Positions 10,601 through 17,554 of a stretch of 32,819 nt of DNA are shown here, piece by piece. The notes below the pieces were generated by a model, which saw only the letters and a program-made list of their open reading frames with translations, made no database searches and was not told the origin of the DNA. Made by a program: the position numbers and the translations under genes. Positions within the stretch are counted from its first letter, which is position 1. Every line of letters starts with the position of its first letter. Source of the stretch: CAZFBA01 sp964517135. Its GTDB lineage: Bacteria; Cyanobacteriota; Vampirovibrionia; JBFMGH01. The stretch lies in contig CAZFBA010000042.1 in assembly GCA_964517135.1 (NCBI GenBank), forward strand, positions 1-32,819. The letters run 5' to 3'.

Positions 10601-11128
10601 CTCTCGGGCACTGAAAGTATAGAAAACAAGGTTGATACGCTGGCCAGTGTAGATGTAGTAACTCAAATTGACAGCCTTGTCTCGGATGTTCTTGTAGAAC
10701 TTGATCAGGAAGTTGACCGTATCGGTAAACTGACTGCTAACGTTGATAAAAACGTTGTAACAATTGACAGCAAACTCAGAGCTATCAGCCGTGTTGATCA
10801 AAAAATAGATTTACTGGGTGAAGATTTGAGAAACCTGCCAACCACTATTGCACTTGAGGCACCTAAATCAGGTACTGACCCGGCTGTACAGTCACTGATA
10901 GAATACATGCAGAAAGAAGCTGACCAGAAATTAGTACTGATGAAAGAAATTGTGCAGGTTACCAGCGGTAAAGGAAGCCCTGTTGAAGAACGTCTCAAGA
11001 AACTTGAAGAACATATCTCAAAAGAATCAAGAAAACAGGATGAAAAGCTCAAGAACGTCCTGGGGTCAATGAAAACCCTTTTACAGGATATCGAAGGCCT
11101 AAAAGGCTTTAACCCCCTCGAAGAATAG
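4640..11128 (+). CDS. Giant pentapeptide-repeat/coiled-coil protein (2162 aa)
   Basis: The N-terminal region (about 38-167) is a pentapeptide-repeat domain with many A(D/N)(L/F)xx units such as ADFEYANL, ADLEGADF and ANLSSTNF, predicting a right-handed beta helix. A Gln-rich linker follows (about 190-245). The remaining 1900 residues are acidic, rich in Glu, Lys, Ile, Leu and Ser, almost free of Pro and Cys, and look like continuous coiled coil. A motif of the form (Q/E/N)KVDxxAx recurs along the rod, and residues about 657-905 resemble about 1061-1306. No signal peptide or membrane segment is visible, so a cytoplasmic structural or scaffolding filament is the simplest guess. I do not recognise a named family. 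The start is either 4640 or the in-frame ATG at 4646; a GAGGG lies upstream. It is monocistronic and ends in a terminator. Confidence 0.93.
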   Translation: MDMANNESTRTKEELVKLLKSNIKMFNQMRAEENYAPLDMSDTRFQGSTLTGAKLQNIDFSGADFEYANLVSADLTGCTLHNTLMLHANLQTASFKKADLEGADFTGAQLEGADFSGANMSMAIFSKANFTAVVLDQANLSSTNFCQANLSETNFKTALNLRECIFDKYTRWPGEMYLPKDFNPARGMYGAEEDFSINVAQESQQQGPAPVDNSFEQYTQQFDQSYQQHQPQAYQEPKSLTPDELQHKLEEKIEISGKGLPEIEKKQILLDRKLDYIIASLKVLSERVATAPEGGAAGEHYGYDSGYDPVGGAGGLNAKIQELDDKIENVASILTRFPVKSLEETYKLTDVITKIESTQGEIYKKLNESVGAIINANNEIQSILGGKLRASYISGLDKMFEETANKIMKTVEDSKQIIIKESQKLDFNIDDTFIQKELERQFSQTTKLLREDIERKLGTHGLFLKQMDEKLEKVREKTDVETHISRLRDDVDTKTSQITDLTDRIAQKHEEMLNHLASRMKILDQKIDVMSQTSSLNMVSNLIAEFGSGFSSELEQVKNAALAIENRLKGMTGEVDLSTDFAIDAIASSVNTKLGDTIAAAIQNAHMPTGELKELADMLNHKLDLIGKIFDAKTQYLENKMKETFTGAPGGGTLGIEEDIRSLKEIAASLDKQIKELENVSPEERIVEKIKESLKDQMSELICHAQEMAESDSDNEIIRERARSLADMNSRINEKLDQIYNRSDVLEEKVDEIAQSELEDLMKEFSEEIDELRDSIGLMDANTRETIKIQGISSQEVINNLREDLSASVDEVIQTLKTMEDSGSLAEETSKLESFKQDITEKAELLKTISDRISHKMENLFESVHKKTSQLEQKVDILAQAETDSSDVINELLADFEKDVNDELGSLRDMLNAISEKINDPSLNSLNSEHIAKTIIEQMQYKVEDAVEKTNKAIIQKITGVFEEDDSTTLKQISEDEYDDSMQGDIQYIKDVVADIHSKLPELNKATLEKIESAANSLKDKLKDLEYSMITGTGSLESVMNEIVKESSSLPAASKAFDINEDLKQLKTLASSFDTALKDVTSLAGKSISDTPLKDIKSDLDQILARAQELAEQSGVEEISSKVNNLSDISDKIKEIASQVGDNIDISDKVQELSHATTDELLEEFSAELEDLRDYIHTSNALTNESIQSQSIINEEIMNNLREDLTASIDTLMSHISGGTTPAAQAAGATYSSTGAFPVPEDKQKLMQEVSGRISSKIDSLLDTIQKKTQVLEQKVDILAQTETDSSEVLNELLADFKEELLHELKGTPLPDKGDITGDIQLKDDEIVISRLENLSVDLKEINEKITSIEEIIHQSSSAEVVDILSNIEKNIEEKIENLKESAEVLSESIEKLDETSYDGLVKRIDGLIENGITIDYDVLMDNIKGELESKISELDLERLLTSSVGELSHKIEKLYEDVMDLTISLESKIEDMAEKDPSDELFNISESINKLKEHNLEVSTRLEQLSRETSSDAITDIITEVETSVTREVEYLKGIVENLKGSFSEFENIVDTSSVEKNLNELIEFNNSLNTKIDKVLDATGNIDSDALVARIKDHLEDKLTEVLDQDVGLERILDNLGSDLSDKLVHLMDHNQEIDTKLDKLMDQERVDQISTVLSELHTLKTISHNINQKVDHLNEEVDFVEVIENFQNEVQSSISMFNEAAKAETLVSSLNATLETFYNGIMEKTSILQEKVDTIAPDDIAEGLDNVMTDISLLRNLTEDITEKVERIITNTEGLQTEEGMKLFKENLEQKLNVLLESEQFTSENLMKGINAGLGTKIDQYYTSTRDYISDLLSNLEENIISNTTESISIGSFVGEAEERLHALQAITDNINIKVNEIQDIAQNELLTKTDIEDLFSNIDAITLSVNEKTEAIMDRIEKQFDESDLGELKAFRENIENRLGVLDGIASLLRDKFDPASEDYIDAKLDFIRHNVIEKMEDLYAKLLSGTESIENKVDTLASVDVVTQIDSLVSDVLVELDQEVDRIGKLTANVDKNVVTIDSKLRAISRVDQKIDLLGEDLRNLPTTIALEAPKSGTDPAVQSLIEYMQKEADQKLVLMKEIVQVTSGKGSPVEERLKKLEEHISKESRKQDEKLKNVLGSMKTLLQDIEGLKGFNPLEE
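6608..8557 (+). repeat. Internal duplication within the giant coiled-coil gene (about 400-codon offset)
   Basis: Residues about 657-905 and 1061-1306 of the encoded protein align in order. AQEMAES pairs with AQELAEQ, NNLREDLSAS (from 799) with NNLREDLTAS (from 1199), and EQKVDILAQ...NELLADF (after KKT at 866) with the same words after KKT at 1267. The offset stays at 400-401 residues, showing one segmental duplication rather than generic coiled-coil similarity. Nucleotide identity is clearly lower than protein similarity, so it is not recent. Confidence 0.8.
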
Positions 11129-11153
11129 TGCAATAATTCAGATAAGGGAAATA

Positions 11154-11192
11154 TAAAAACTGGCAGGGTGCGTAATGCGTACCCTGCTCTTT
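11154..11192. terminator. Bidirectional terminator between convergent genes
   Basis: GCAGGGT (11163-11169) pairs with ACCCTGC (11181-11187), with further G-C and G-U pairs inside. On the plus strand TCTTT follows; on the minus strand CAGTTTTTATAT follows. It serves the giant gene and can also serve the methyltransferase gene that ends at 11246. Confidence 0.75.
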
Positions 11193-11245
11193 ATGTATAG
11201 CAGGTCTTTCCAGATAAAAGCTCAAACAAAACTTGCCTGTATAAA

Positions 11246-11884
11246 CTATTTTTGCATTATACACAGGTTTTTAGGGCTTAATAAAAGTATCTTCATATTA
11301 AAAGCTTCTGCAAGATATCTCATAGTCTTATGACTGTAAAATGATATATGCGTAATATCCTTTCTATACCACCAGTCTTTAAATATTTCGGTATCTTGAG
11401 GATGATATAAAGTCATAATAGAAAGAATGCCACCTGGTTTCAGGCAGTTATAAAGAATTTCAAATGTTTTAATCGGGCATTTTAAATGTTCAAATACTTC
11501 TGTTGATGTAATTAAATCATAATGTTTGTTTTCATAAACTTTTTCAGGTGAAAAATAAGGATCATATACTTCTACTTGGATATTTTCTTCCCTCAAAAGA
11601 TGAGCAAGAACAGGGCCTGGCCCTGAGCCAAAATCAAGAGCTGTTTTAATTTGTGATTTATAGGGTCTGATAGTCTGATTTATATAATCCCTGAACATAT
11701 TTACATAACCGTCATTTTCTAACGTATTTTGGTGCAGCAAATATATATTTAGCTCTTCTTGTTCTGATACTATACTGTCAGGATTGACAAAAATATAATC
11801 GCAATGTATGCAATGATAATAATCAAGATCATATTGCTTATCATATATAACAAAAGTGTTATTATTACAAAGTTTGCAGTTCAT
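11246..11884 (-). CDS. Class I SAM-dependent methyltransferase with N-terminal zinc ribbon
   Basis: The 212-residue protein starts with a CKLC...CIHC cysteine pair of pairs (Cys3, Cys6 and about Cys25, Cys28), typical of a small zinc ribbon. A Rossmann methyltransferase domain follows: motif I is LDFGSGPGPVLAHL (about 103-116), an acidic end of strand 2 is VEVYDPYF, and the later STEVFEHL and LKPGGILSIMT match Methyltransf_23-like proteins. It probably methylates a sugar, polyketide-like or other small molecule; the substrate is unknown. It lies 53 bases after the MurT-like gene on the same strand and may be co-transcribed. No strong ribosome binding site is visible. Confidence 0.85.
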   Translation of the reverse strand: MNCKLCNNNTFVIYDKQYDLDYYHCIHCDYIFVNPDSIVSEQEELNIYLLHQNTLENDGYVNMFRDYINQTIRPYKSQIKTALDFGSGPGPVLAHLLREENIQVEVYDPYFSPEKVYENKHYDLITSTEVFEHLKCPIKTFEILYNCLKPGGILSIMTLYHPQDTEIFKDWWYRKDITHISFYSHKTMRYLAEAFNMKILLLSPKNLCIMQK

Positions 11885-11937
11885 AGTCTGGATTTTTTAA
11901 TATCATACTAAAGTTGCGAAATAATTTACTTTTCTGG

Positions 11938-13317
11938 CTATTTCTTTCGGCCTGTTATAGCTGGCATAAAGGTCTGCATCTCAAGTAACACAGTGTAAGT
12001 TGGCAGAATGTATAGCTTTTCATCGTTTTTCATCTCGTTGATCATCTTTTTAATGGCTTCTTGAATATCTTCCACAACTTCTATCGCAGTAGAATTTATG
12101 CCTGCATATTTTAGTCTCACAGCCATATCTGATGCCCTGATACCGCTGCAAATGATCTTTTGTGGATGAGCTGAAAGCAGGTCAAATCCAGCATCCCAGA
12201 GCCAGGAGACATCTCTGCCGTCTGCATAATTGTCATTAATAGCAATAATTAACCTGCCATCAGGATCACAGGCGACAGTCTTTAAGACTTCTGTTGCACC
12301 GACAGGGTTTTTAATCAGCTGAATTAATACTTCTTTATTGTCTATTCTGACAGTTTCTGCCCGGCCAAAAACCGTGGAATAGTTTTCTATACCATCAATT
12401 ATGGTTTCTGGAGAAAGGCTTAAAACGCTTGCTACGCTAATAGCAGACAGGGCGTTATAAACATTGTAAAGTCCTGGCATCTTAAGAGTCAGTGAATAGC
12501 TACCTCCCGGTGTTACCATTGATATATCCGATGAGGCTACTCCTATTTCGACGTTAGTTGCCAGTATATCAGCAAACGGTCGTTCTTTTCCGCAGGAGCA
12601 GAAATAGTGACCGACGTGACTGTAGAATACCTTTGTGTATGTGTACGCTTTTCCGCAGGAGCAGGTTGTAAATTCTTTTTGAGACTCTCTATTGCCTGTG
12701 TCAGAACTGAAAACAATGTTATCGATACCGAAATATAGTTTTTTACAGGGGAGTTTTTCTGCAACAGCACTGGTGATTGGATCATCAGCATTGACAATTA
12801 GAATGACCTTTTCAACATCAGGTATCTGTTCTATGCCTTCTTTTACCTTTTTTGCTGTAGTATCAAGTTCACCATAGCGGTCAAGTTGATCTCTGAAGAG
12901 GTTGGTTAAAACTACAATATCAGGATAAGTATCTTTTGAGATTATCCTGAAATAAGCTTCATCTATTTCCAGCAGGGTATTATCAACATTAAGGCGTGCT
13001 GTGAAACTGCTGGCATTACACATTGCTGTAATAAGGCCATTAGTCATGTTAGCGCCTTTTCTGTTGTGGGCAATTTTTCTGCCATCAGCTTTCAGTATGC
13101 CGGCAATGAGTCCACTTGTTGTGGTTTTACCGTTGGTGCCAGTGACAAATATTTTCTCTTTTTTTGTCTGGTTGACCAGATATGAAAGTATATCGGGAGA
13201 AAGTTTACCGGCCAGCTTACCGGGCAAACTTGTTCCTCCGCCTGTATTAAGTTTCTGGCTCAGGGTGGAAGCCAGTTTTGATAATACTACTGCTACTGTG
13301 TGTAAAATTCTCTTCAT
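11938..13317 (-). CDS. murT: MurT-like Mur ligase (lipid II isoglutaminyl synthase, ligase subunit)
   Basis: The product is 459 residues from the ATG at 13317, or 461 from a GTG at 13323. It has the Mur ligase P-loop TGTNGKTTTS (about 59-68) and a central domain with ANMTNGL and DEAYF. A four-cysteine ribbon (CSCG...CSCGKERP, about 223-248) is a distinguishing insertion of MurT. A C-terminal DUF1727-type domain follows. In Firmicutes and Actinobacteria MurT works with the glutaminase GatD to amidate D-Glu of lipid II. No GatD-like gene is adjacent here; the next gene is a methyltransferase. The family call is firm, but the reaction depends on a GatD elsewhere or on free ammonia. Confidence 0.87.
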   Translation of the reverse strand: MKRILHTVAVVLSKLASTLSQKLNTGGGTSLPGKLAGKLSPDILSYLVNQTKKEKIFVTGTNGKTTTSGLIAGILKADGRKIAHNRKGANMTNGLITAMCNASSFTARLNVDNTLLEIDEAYFRIISKDTYPDIVVLTNLFRDQLDRYGELDTTAKKVKEGIEQIPDVEKVILIVNADDPITSAVAEKLPCKKLYFGIDNIVFSSDTGNRESQKEFTTCSCGKAYTYTKVFYSHVGHYFCSCGKERPFADILATNVEIGVASSDISMVTPGGSYSLTLKMPGLYNVYNALSAISVASVLSLSPETIIDGIENYSTVFGRAETVRIDNKEVLIQLIKNPVGATEVLKTVACDPDGRLIIAINDNYADGRDVSWLWDAGFDLLSAHPQKIICSGIRASDMAVRLKYAGINSTAIEVVEDIQEAIKKMINEMKNDEKLYILPTYTVLLEMQTFMPAITGRKK

Positions 13318-13323
13318 AATCAC

Positions 13324-13665
13324 CGTTACATTTTGTAAATGATTGTTTTTTTAAACTAACAATTCTTTAAGTTGTACTCATACTAATTAAACCAGCGTTT
13401 TGAATTCTTGAAAGCCTTTTTTTATAAAGATTTTTACAAAAGTTAAACAAATTGTTTAATATTAGCAATTATTTCGGCCAGATTGTTTTTATGTATATAG
13501 AAACTGTATGTGCTAAATTCTAAAGTTTTTTGCAATCAGGTCGATGTTTAGTATGTACAGGGGGTCTACTCAAAAAGCCTGGTTTGGTGTAATATCATAA
13601 ACAAGCGGAAAATCAGGTCGTAGGCCTCAAAAGTGAAGTTAAGCAGTTAGCGACAAGTTTGAGGT
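13324..13665. other. Intergenic region without recognised features
   Basis: These 342 bases separate the divergent MurT-like and antitoxin-like genes. The first part is AT-rich. The second contains a 10-base direct repeat, AATCAGGTCG, near 13537 and 13613. No tRNA, clear promoter or credible ORF was found. Confidence 0.5.
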
Positions 13666-13671
13666 GTGAAA

Positions 13672-13869
13672 ATGCAAAATTCCTTCGCTATCAACCCGGC
13701 TGAGTTTTTCGCAAATAGAAAAGGATTGTTAAACCTTTCTTCTGCGGAGTGGGAGACCTTGGAAATATTATTTGACGTAGATCAATGCCAAATGTTACTG
13801 ACCAGTCTGGAAGAAGCCAGATTAGGGCAGGTTGTAACTTTTGCAGAAGCTTTTGGTGATCTGGACTAG
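13672..13869 (+). CDS. Small putative antitoxin
   Basis: The protein has 65 residues from the ATG at 13672. This start is preferred to the GTG at 13666 because GAGGTG lies at about 13660-13665. It is acidic, and its ending (SLEEARLGQVVTFAEAFGDLD) resembles the C-terminal toxin-neutralising tails of small antitoxins. It precedes a RelE/ParE-like gene on the same strand, the normal antitoxin-toxin order. I cannot place its N-terminal DNA-binding fold, and the 105-base gap to the toxin is larger than usual. A small hypothetical protein is the alternative. Confidence 0.6.
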   Translation: MQNSFAINPAEFFANRKGLLNLSSAEWETLEILFDVDQCQMLLTSLEEARLGQVVTFAEAFGDLD

Positions 13870-13921
13870 TATTTGAAGAGACTTTCCATAATGGAAATAA
13901 CCTTATAAACTTTTAATCAGG

Positions 13922-13955
13922 CATGAAAAGTTGAAAGGCTTTTCGTGTCTGCTTT
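13922..13955 (+). terminator. Hairpin between antitoxin and toxin genes
   Basis: CATGAAAAG (13922-13930) pairs with CTTTTCGTG (13939-13947) around an 8-base loop and is followed by TCTGCTTTTTT. It could act as an attenuating terminator that lowers toxin expression relative to antitoxin. Stability is modest. Confidence 0.35.
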
Positions 13956-13974
13956 TTTGAAAAGAGAGCTGGCT

Positions 13975-14268
13975 ATGTCATATGAAATATTGCTAACCAG
14001 AACCGCTGACAAATCTCAAAAGAAGCTTGACAAGCCTTTACGGGTACAAGTGAGAGATTCATTATTAGAAATTGCCGAAGATCCTGAAAATCTTGGTGAG
14101 AAGTTGTGTACACCCCTTACGGATGTCTATTCGCATCATATTAAGTATAAAGGTAAAGAATTTAGAATAGCTTACACGATTGATGAAGCGGATATGGTTG
14201 TAATAGTGCACCTTATCGCAGCCCATGAGAATTTTTATAGAAAGCTAAGACAGGTTTTGAACCGGTAA
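13975..14268 (+). CDS. RelE/ParE-family toxin-like protein
   Basis: The product is 97 residues from the ATG at 13975; a GTG at 13945 would add ten residues but lies inside the upstream hairpin. The sequence YEILLTRTADKSQKKLDKPLRVQ, the central GEKLCTPLTDVYSHHIKYKGKEFRIAYTID and the ending VIVHLIAAHENFYRKL fit the RelE/ParE fold. This comprises an N-terminal helix pair, then beta strands with R/Y residues and a C-terminal H..FY motif as in mRNA interferases. It follows the putative antitoxin on the same strand. Whether it cleaves mRNA (RelE) or targets gyrase (ParE) is not decided. A 43-base fragment of the dispersed repeat lies just downstream, consistent with a mobile neighbourhood. Confidence 0.75.
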   Translation: MSYEILLTRTADKSQKKLDKPLRVQVRDSLLEIAEDPENLGEKLCTPLTDVYSHHIKYKGKEFRIAYTIDEADMVVIVHLIAAHENFYRKLRQVLNR

Positions 14269-14326
14269 AATTCTCAGATTTGAAGGTAAAAAGAAACAAG
14301 ACAGCAATTAATGCAATCTGGAAGCT

Positions 14327-14369
14327 AAAATTTTTCAAAATCGAAAATTTTTTAAGTTATGCACTAATC
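14327..14369 (+). repeat. Dispersed repeat, end fragment (copy C)
   Basis: The string from AAAATTTTTC through TTAAGTTATGCACTAATC matches the right end of copy B (21737-21772), including CGAAAA and GTTATGCACTRATC. Only this end is present. It lies three bases beyond the stop of the minus-strand MCE gene, so it forms part of that gene's 3' end. Confidence 0.65.
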
Positions 14370-14372
14370 ATG

Positions 14373-15398
14373 CTAAATAGCTGATTCCATTTTTCGTGTA
14401 ATGTTTTTAAGGGCTTCTGTTTTATCTATAATATTTTTGAATATCTCATCAATACGGCTGCTTTTAAAAGCGTTATAAATCTTTTCAAAAGAATTTCCGG
14501 CTTTTATAATCTTTAAATCAAGCTTATCAAGATATTCTATAGCATGTTCGGGTTCAATCTTACTAAATCTTATAAGTATATTAAAGTCAAAACGCCTGTT
14601 AATTGATTCTCCGGCAAATATAATGTCTGATAGGGTACGCTGATAGTTGCTTTCTTTAAGGTTATAATAGAAATAGAGAAGTGTAAGCTGGATATATCTC
14701 ATTATTGCCCTGGTGTCTTCATGATAATCTCTGGTGTTCATGCTTCTTACAATTATATCTGTTACGTGAACATATTTATCTACTGATCTATTAGCGTCTT
14801 CCAGAGCGTCTTTTGTAGCTATTCTGGCATCTCTGACTATTTCAGTAATAATCTTTGATTCCTGTGATGCATTGTGGGCCATAATGCTTATTTTATAAAT
14901 CTTATCTTTAATCATAGCAATGGTACCCTCGCCCCCTAGTATAGTCAGGAAGTTTTCACTGCCAGAAGCTATAGATTCAGAAGTTTTAGCAGACATTTCT
15001 ATAAAGGATGAAATTCTTATAGGATCTTTTGTGATGTATTTTTGGCCCTTTGCAGGCTTTTCTCCTAAAGAAGGTTCAATTTCGAGGCTTTTAGAGCCGA
15101 CCAACCCGGTGAACTGTATTGACATTACTGAGCCATCAGGTATTTTTAACCCGGGATAATTCAGGTAAAAAGTAACTTTTACTTTATCATCAATAATGTC
15201 GAATGACTTAACTGAACCGACTCTTACTCCCATAAAGTTTACAGGGGCACCAATATCAAGGCTGTTTATATCTCCGAATTCAACAGATATTGTGTTATCT
15301 GGTCTTAAGCTCTTATAAAAATGCCAGCCTCCAGCAATTAAAAGGACTGCTATAATGATCCATAAAAAAATATCTATTAAAAAGGCAGTTTTTTTCAT
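14373..15398 (-). CDS. MCE/MlaD-family lipid transport protein
   Basis: The protein has 341 residues: a single N-terminal membrane anchor (about 5-26), an MlaD/MCE domain (about 36-113) and a long helical C-terminal part. The domain has the typical ISVEFGDINSLDIGAPVNFMGVRVGSVKSF pattern in pieces and the QFTGLVGSKSLEIEP ending. Such proteins form hexameric periplasmic channels with MlaE/MlaF-type ABC transporters that move lipids between membranes of diderm cells. No permease or ATPase gene is adjacent, so any partners lie elsewhere. The gene is divergent from the CPBP gene; TATAAT on the minus strand near 15436 is a possible -10 box. Confidence 0.87.
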   Translation of the reverse strand: MKKTAFLIDIFLWIIIAVLLIAGGWHFYKSLRPDNTISVEFGDINSLDIGAPVNFMGVRVGSVKSFDIIDDKVKVTFYLNYPGLKIPDGSVMSIQFTGLVGSKSLEIEPSLGEKPAKGQKYITKDPIRISSFIEMSAKTSESIASGSENFLTILGGEGTIAMIKDKIYKISIMAHNASQESKIITEIVRDARIATKDALEDANRSVDKYVHVTDIIVRSMNTRDYHEDTRAIMRYIQLTLLYFYYNLKESNYQRTLSDIIFAGESINRRFDFNILIRFSKIEPEHAIEYLDKLDLKIIKAGNSFEKIYNAFKSSRIDEIFKNIIDKTEALKNITRKMESAI

Positions 15399-15483
15399 TT
15401 CGTTATCATTATTTTTTCTGGTACCCTGTATTATAATATGAGCGAAAAAAGAATCATACTGCCAGAGATAATTTGTTACGATT

Positions 15484-15511
15484 CAGGTTTTAAAACACAG
15501 ATCAAAACCTG
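15484..15511 (+). promoter_or_regulatory. Inverted repeat in the leader of the CPBP gene
   Basis: CAGGTTTT (15484-15491) and AAAACCTG (15504-15511) are perfect inverted 8-mers with a 12-base spacer. They end two bases before the first possible start (15514) and 38 before the preferred one. They could be an operator or an mRNA hairpin; no T-run follows. Confidence 0.4.
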
Positions 15512-15549
15512 TTATGGTGGTTATAGAGAGAAATTTTGAGATCATCAGT

Positions 15550-16257
15550 ATGAATAACCTTTTTAAAGAGCAAAAAGTACCCTGGTCTGTCTGGGATGTT
15601 ATTTATATCGTTGTTTTTATCTTTTTTTTAAATGTATTGATCTCTTATATATTAAAAGGAGCAGGGTTCGACTCAGAAAATATCTTACTGGGAGGGGTTG
15701 TTCAGATTATTTTTTCTGTTATTCCTCTTTTGATAATTTTTGGAGCAATTAAATATTATTATAAAGACTCTATTGCTGAAACTCTCAAATTAAAAATTAC
15801 CAGACAGACTTTAAAAACATACCTTAAAGGTGGATTAATTATTGCACTTCTTATTTATTTTAGTTCTTTTTTGATTTCGATTATAATTATAGTGATAACT
15901 CAGAAGCCGCTTGAAAACCCCTATGCTGATTATCCTGTAGAAAAACTGAAGATGATATCGGTACTAGCTATTTTGATATCACCTGTTTTAGAGGAGGTAT
16001 TTTTTCGGGGGTTTATGCAGCCTGCGTTTTGCAGGGCAATAGGTAATATAAAAGGTACTTTATTGGTATCTTTGCTGTTTGCCTTTCTTCATGCACAGTA
16101 TTTTGAGTATTCTGCTGCTATGCTGATAGTGATTAATCTCTCATTAATTCTGGGGTTTGCGAGGTTATATTATAATTCTACTGTGCCCTGTATATTTGGT
16201 CACCTTTTGAATAACATTCTTGCAGCTATTGCTGTATTTATGGGATATTATGCGTAA
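15550..16257 (+). CDS. CPBP-family intramembrane metalloprotease (Abi/CAAX-like)
   Basis: The product is 235 residues from the ATG at 15550, chosen over 15514 because the longer start abuts an inverted repeat and the family begins close to the first membrane helix. It is very hydrophobic with about six to eight predicted helices. The three CPBP motifs are present: EEVFFRGFMQP (Glu148-Glu149), FAFLHAQY (His171) and FGHLLNN (His218). These residues form the catalytic centre of glutamate-type intramembrane proteases such as Rce1. The substrate is unknown. Its stop overlaps the start of the next gene by 8 bases, indicating an operon with the beta-propeller protein and polA. Confidence 0.88.
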   Translation: MNNLFKEQKVPWSVWDVIYIVVFIFFLNVLISYILKGAGFDSENILLGGVVQIIFSVIPLLIIFGAIKYYYKDSIAETLKLKITRQTLKTYLKGGLIIALLIYFSSFLISIIIIVITQKPLENPYADYPVEKLKMISVLAILISPVLEEVFFRGFMQPAFCRAIGNIKGTLLVSLLFAFLHAQYFEYSAAMLIVINLSLILGFARLYYNSTVPCIFGHLLNNILAAIAVFMGYYA

Positions 16258-17551
16258 AAGACACATCATATTAATATTAATAATCATTATTCTTATTATA
16301 CTTATCGCTGCCAGCTCATTTAATAAAGCAGGTAGATATGTAAAAGCCACCTGTGAGCTGCCACCCAGTGAATCAATAAACCATATTACAGGCACTGATG
16401 ACTTTATTATTCTTACATCAAGCCTGAATAATAATAATAAAATTCATATTCTTGATAAACTTAACCTGAAACCATTAAATAATATAAACCCTGGCAAGAT
16501 AAATATACCGCCTGTTTTCTTTAAGGGCTTAATTATTGTAGATACACATAATCTTAAAAAGAATTTCATTAATATTTTTGAGCCGCTTACATCTAATTTA
16601 CTCTGGAAAGATCAGTATTATAGCAAAAAATGGAGCTATATTATCCACGAAGACAAGATTTATTATGTAGATGTAGCCGGATCAATCAAGAATGTTAATA
16701 TTCATACCAAGCTGCCAGAATGGAAAATCAAAATAGAAAATGGTTTTTATAATTCTACCAGGCCGGTTATCAGTGGTAACAGGTTTTATATCTGCAATCA
16801 TGATCAAATACTTGCTATCAATAGAAAAAATTCTGAAGTGATTTACAACTTTAAAATACCTTCAAAGGCTGTTGAGTGCACATTTGAAGAAGATATAGCC
16901 GCTATACTGACAGATGAAGACAATGTTTATGTGGTAGATCTTGTGCAGTCTAAATATATATGGGAATATAAGTATGTTTCCCTGTTCTCTAAAAGTACTA
17001 TAGATATTATCAGAGACCAATATCTTGCGCTGTTAAATACAATTAATCTTACAGATGTTCATAAAACTACCAGGGGCAAAATTATTACTAAAGAACAGCA
17101 AATAATTTATGTTATAGACCTGTTTACAGGTCAAGCTATCTGGCAAAAAGGTTTGAAATATTCTCTTGACATAAATAAACTTAAGAAATATATCTCAAAT
17201 AATATTGTTGTCATTCAGACAACCGGTGGATCACTCACCGCCTTCAATATGAAGTCAGGAAACAAAATCTGGAGATTTTACAATAAAGACTTTCCGACCC
17301 CTGATCTGCCATATATCATTGATAAAGACAGGGTTATTGTAGCACTGGAAGATAAAAAAGGCAGCAAAGTTTATGTTATAGATAAAACAGCTGGCAATAT
17401 TCAAAGTAAAATAGAGGTTCCTAACTGCTTTAAAGATAGTCTTGACCCACTTCTGGATAAAAACAACATCTATTTAACCTGTAAAAACCATTCAGTGACT
17501 ATGATTAAACTTCCAGAATCTGTAAAAAAACTAAAACCAAAAAAGGACTAG
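16250..17551 (+). CDS. Membrane-anchored PQQ-like beta-propeller protein
   Basis: The protein has 433 residues from the ATG at 16250. A longer frame from 16220 would overlap the CPBP gene further and lacks support. It begins MRKRH followed by a very hydrophobic Ile/Leu helix (about 6-25), a signal anchor. The rest is repeated beta-strand blades with the PQQ/BamB-like pattern: TGQAIWQKGL, SGNKIWRFYN, TAGNIQSKIE and NSEVIYNFKI. The propeller should lie outside the cytoplasm. Ligand-binding residues of true PQQ enzymes are not evident, so a BamB-like scaffold is the safer guess. It is four bases from polA and probably co-transcribed with it. Confidence 0.8.
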   Translation: MRKRHIILILIIIILIILIAASSFNKAGRYVKATCELPPSESINHITGTDDFIILTSSLNNNNKIHILDKLNLKPLNNINPGKINIPPVFFKGLIIVDTHNLKKNFINIFEPLTSNLLWKDQYYSKKWSYIIHEDKIYYVDVAGSIKNVNIHTKLPEWKIKIENGFYNSTRPVISGNRFYICNHDQILAINRKNSEVIYNFKIPSKAVECTFEEDIAAILTDEDNVYVVDLVQSKYIWEYKYVSLFSKSTIDIIRDQYLALLNTINLTDVHKTTRGKIITKEQQIIYVIDLFTGQAIWQKGLKYSLDINKLKKYISNNIVVIQTTGGSLTAFNMKSGNKIWRFYNKDFPTPDLPYIIDKDRVIVALEDKKGSKVYVIDKTAGNIQSKIEVPNCFKDSLDPLLDKNNIYLTCKNHSVTMIKLPESVKKLKPKKD

Positions 17552-17554
17552 ATT

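Noticed and set aside
7246..10801. Several minus-strand Ser-rich frames inside the giant gene
   Set aside because: They are shadows of the Glu/Lys-rich coiled-coil gene with no start signals or homology-like features.
15655..15685. GGTTCGA-like tRNA T-arm word
   Set aside because: It lies inside the CPBP coding sequence and no cloverleaf can be formed around it.
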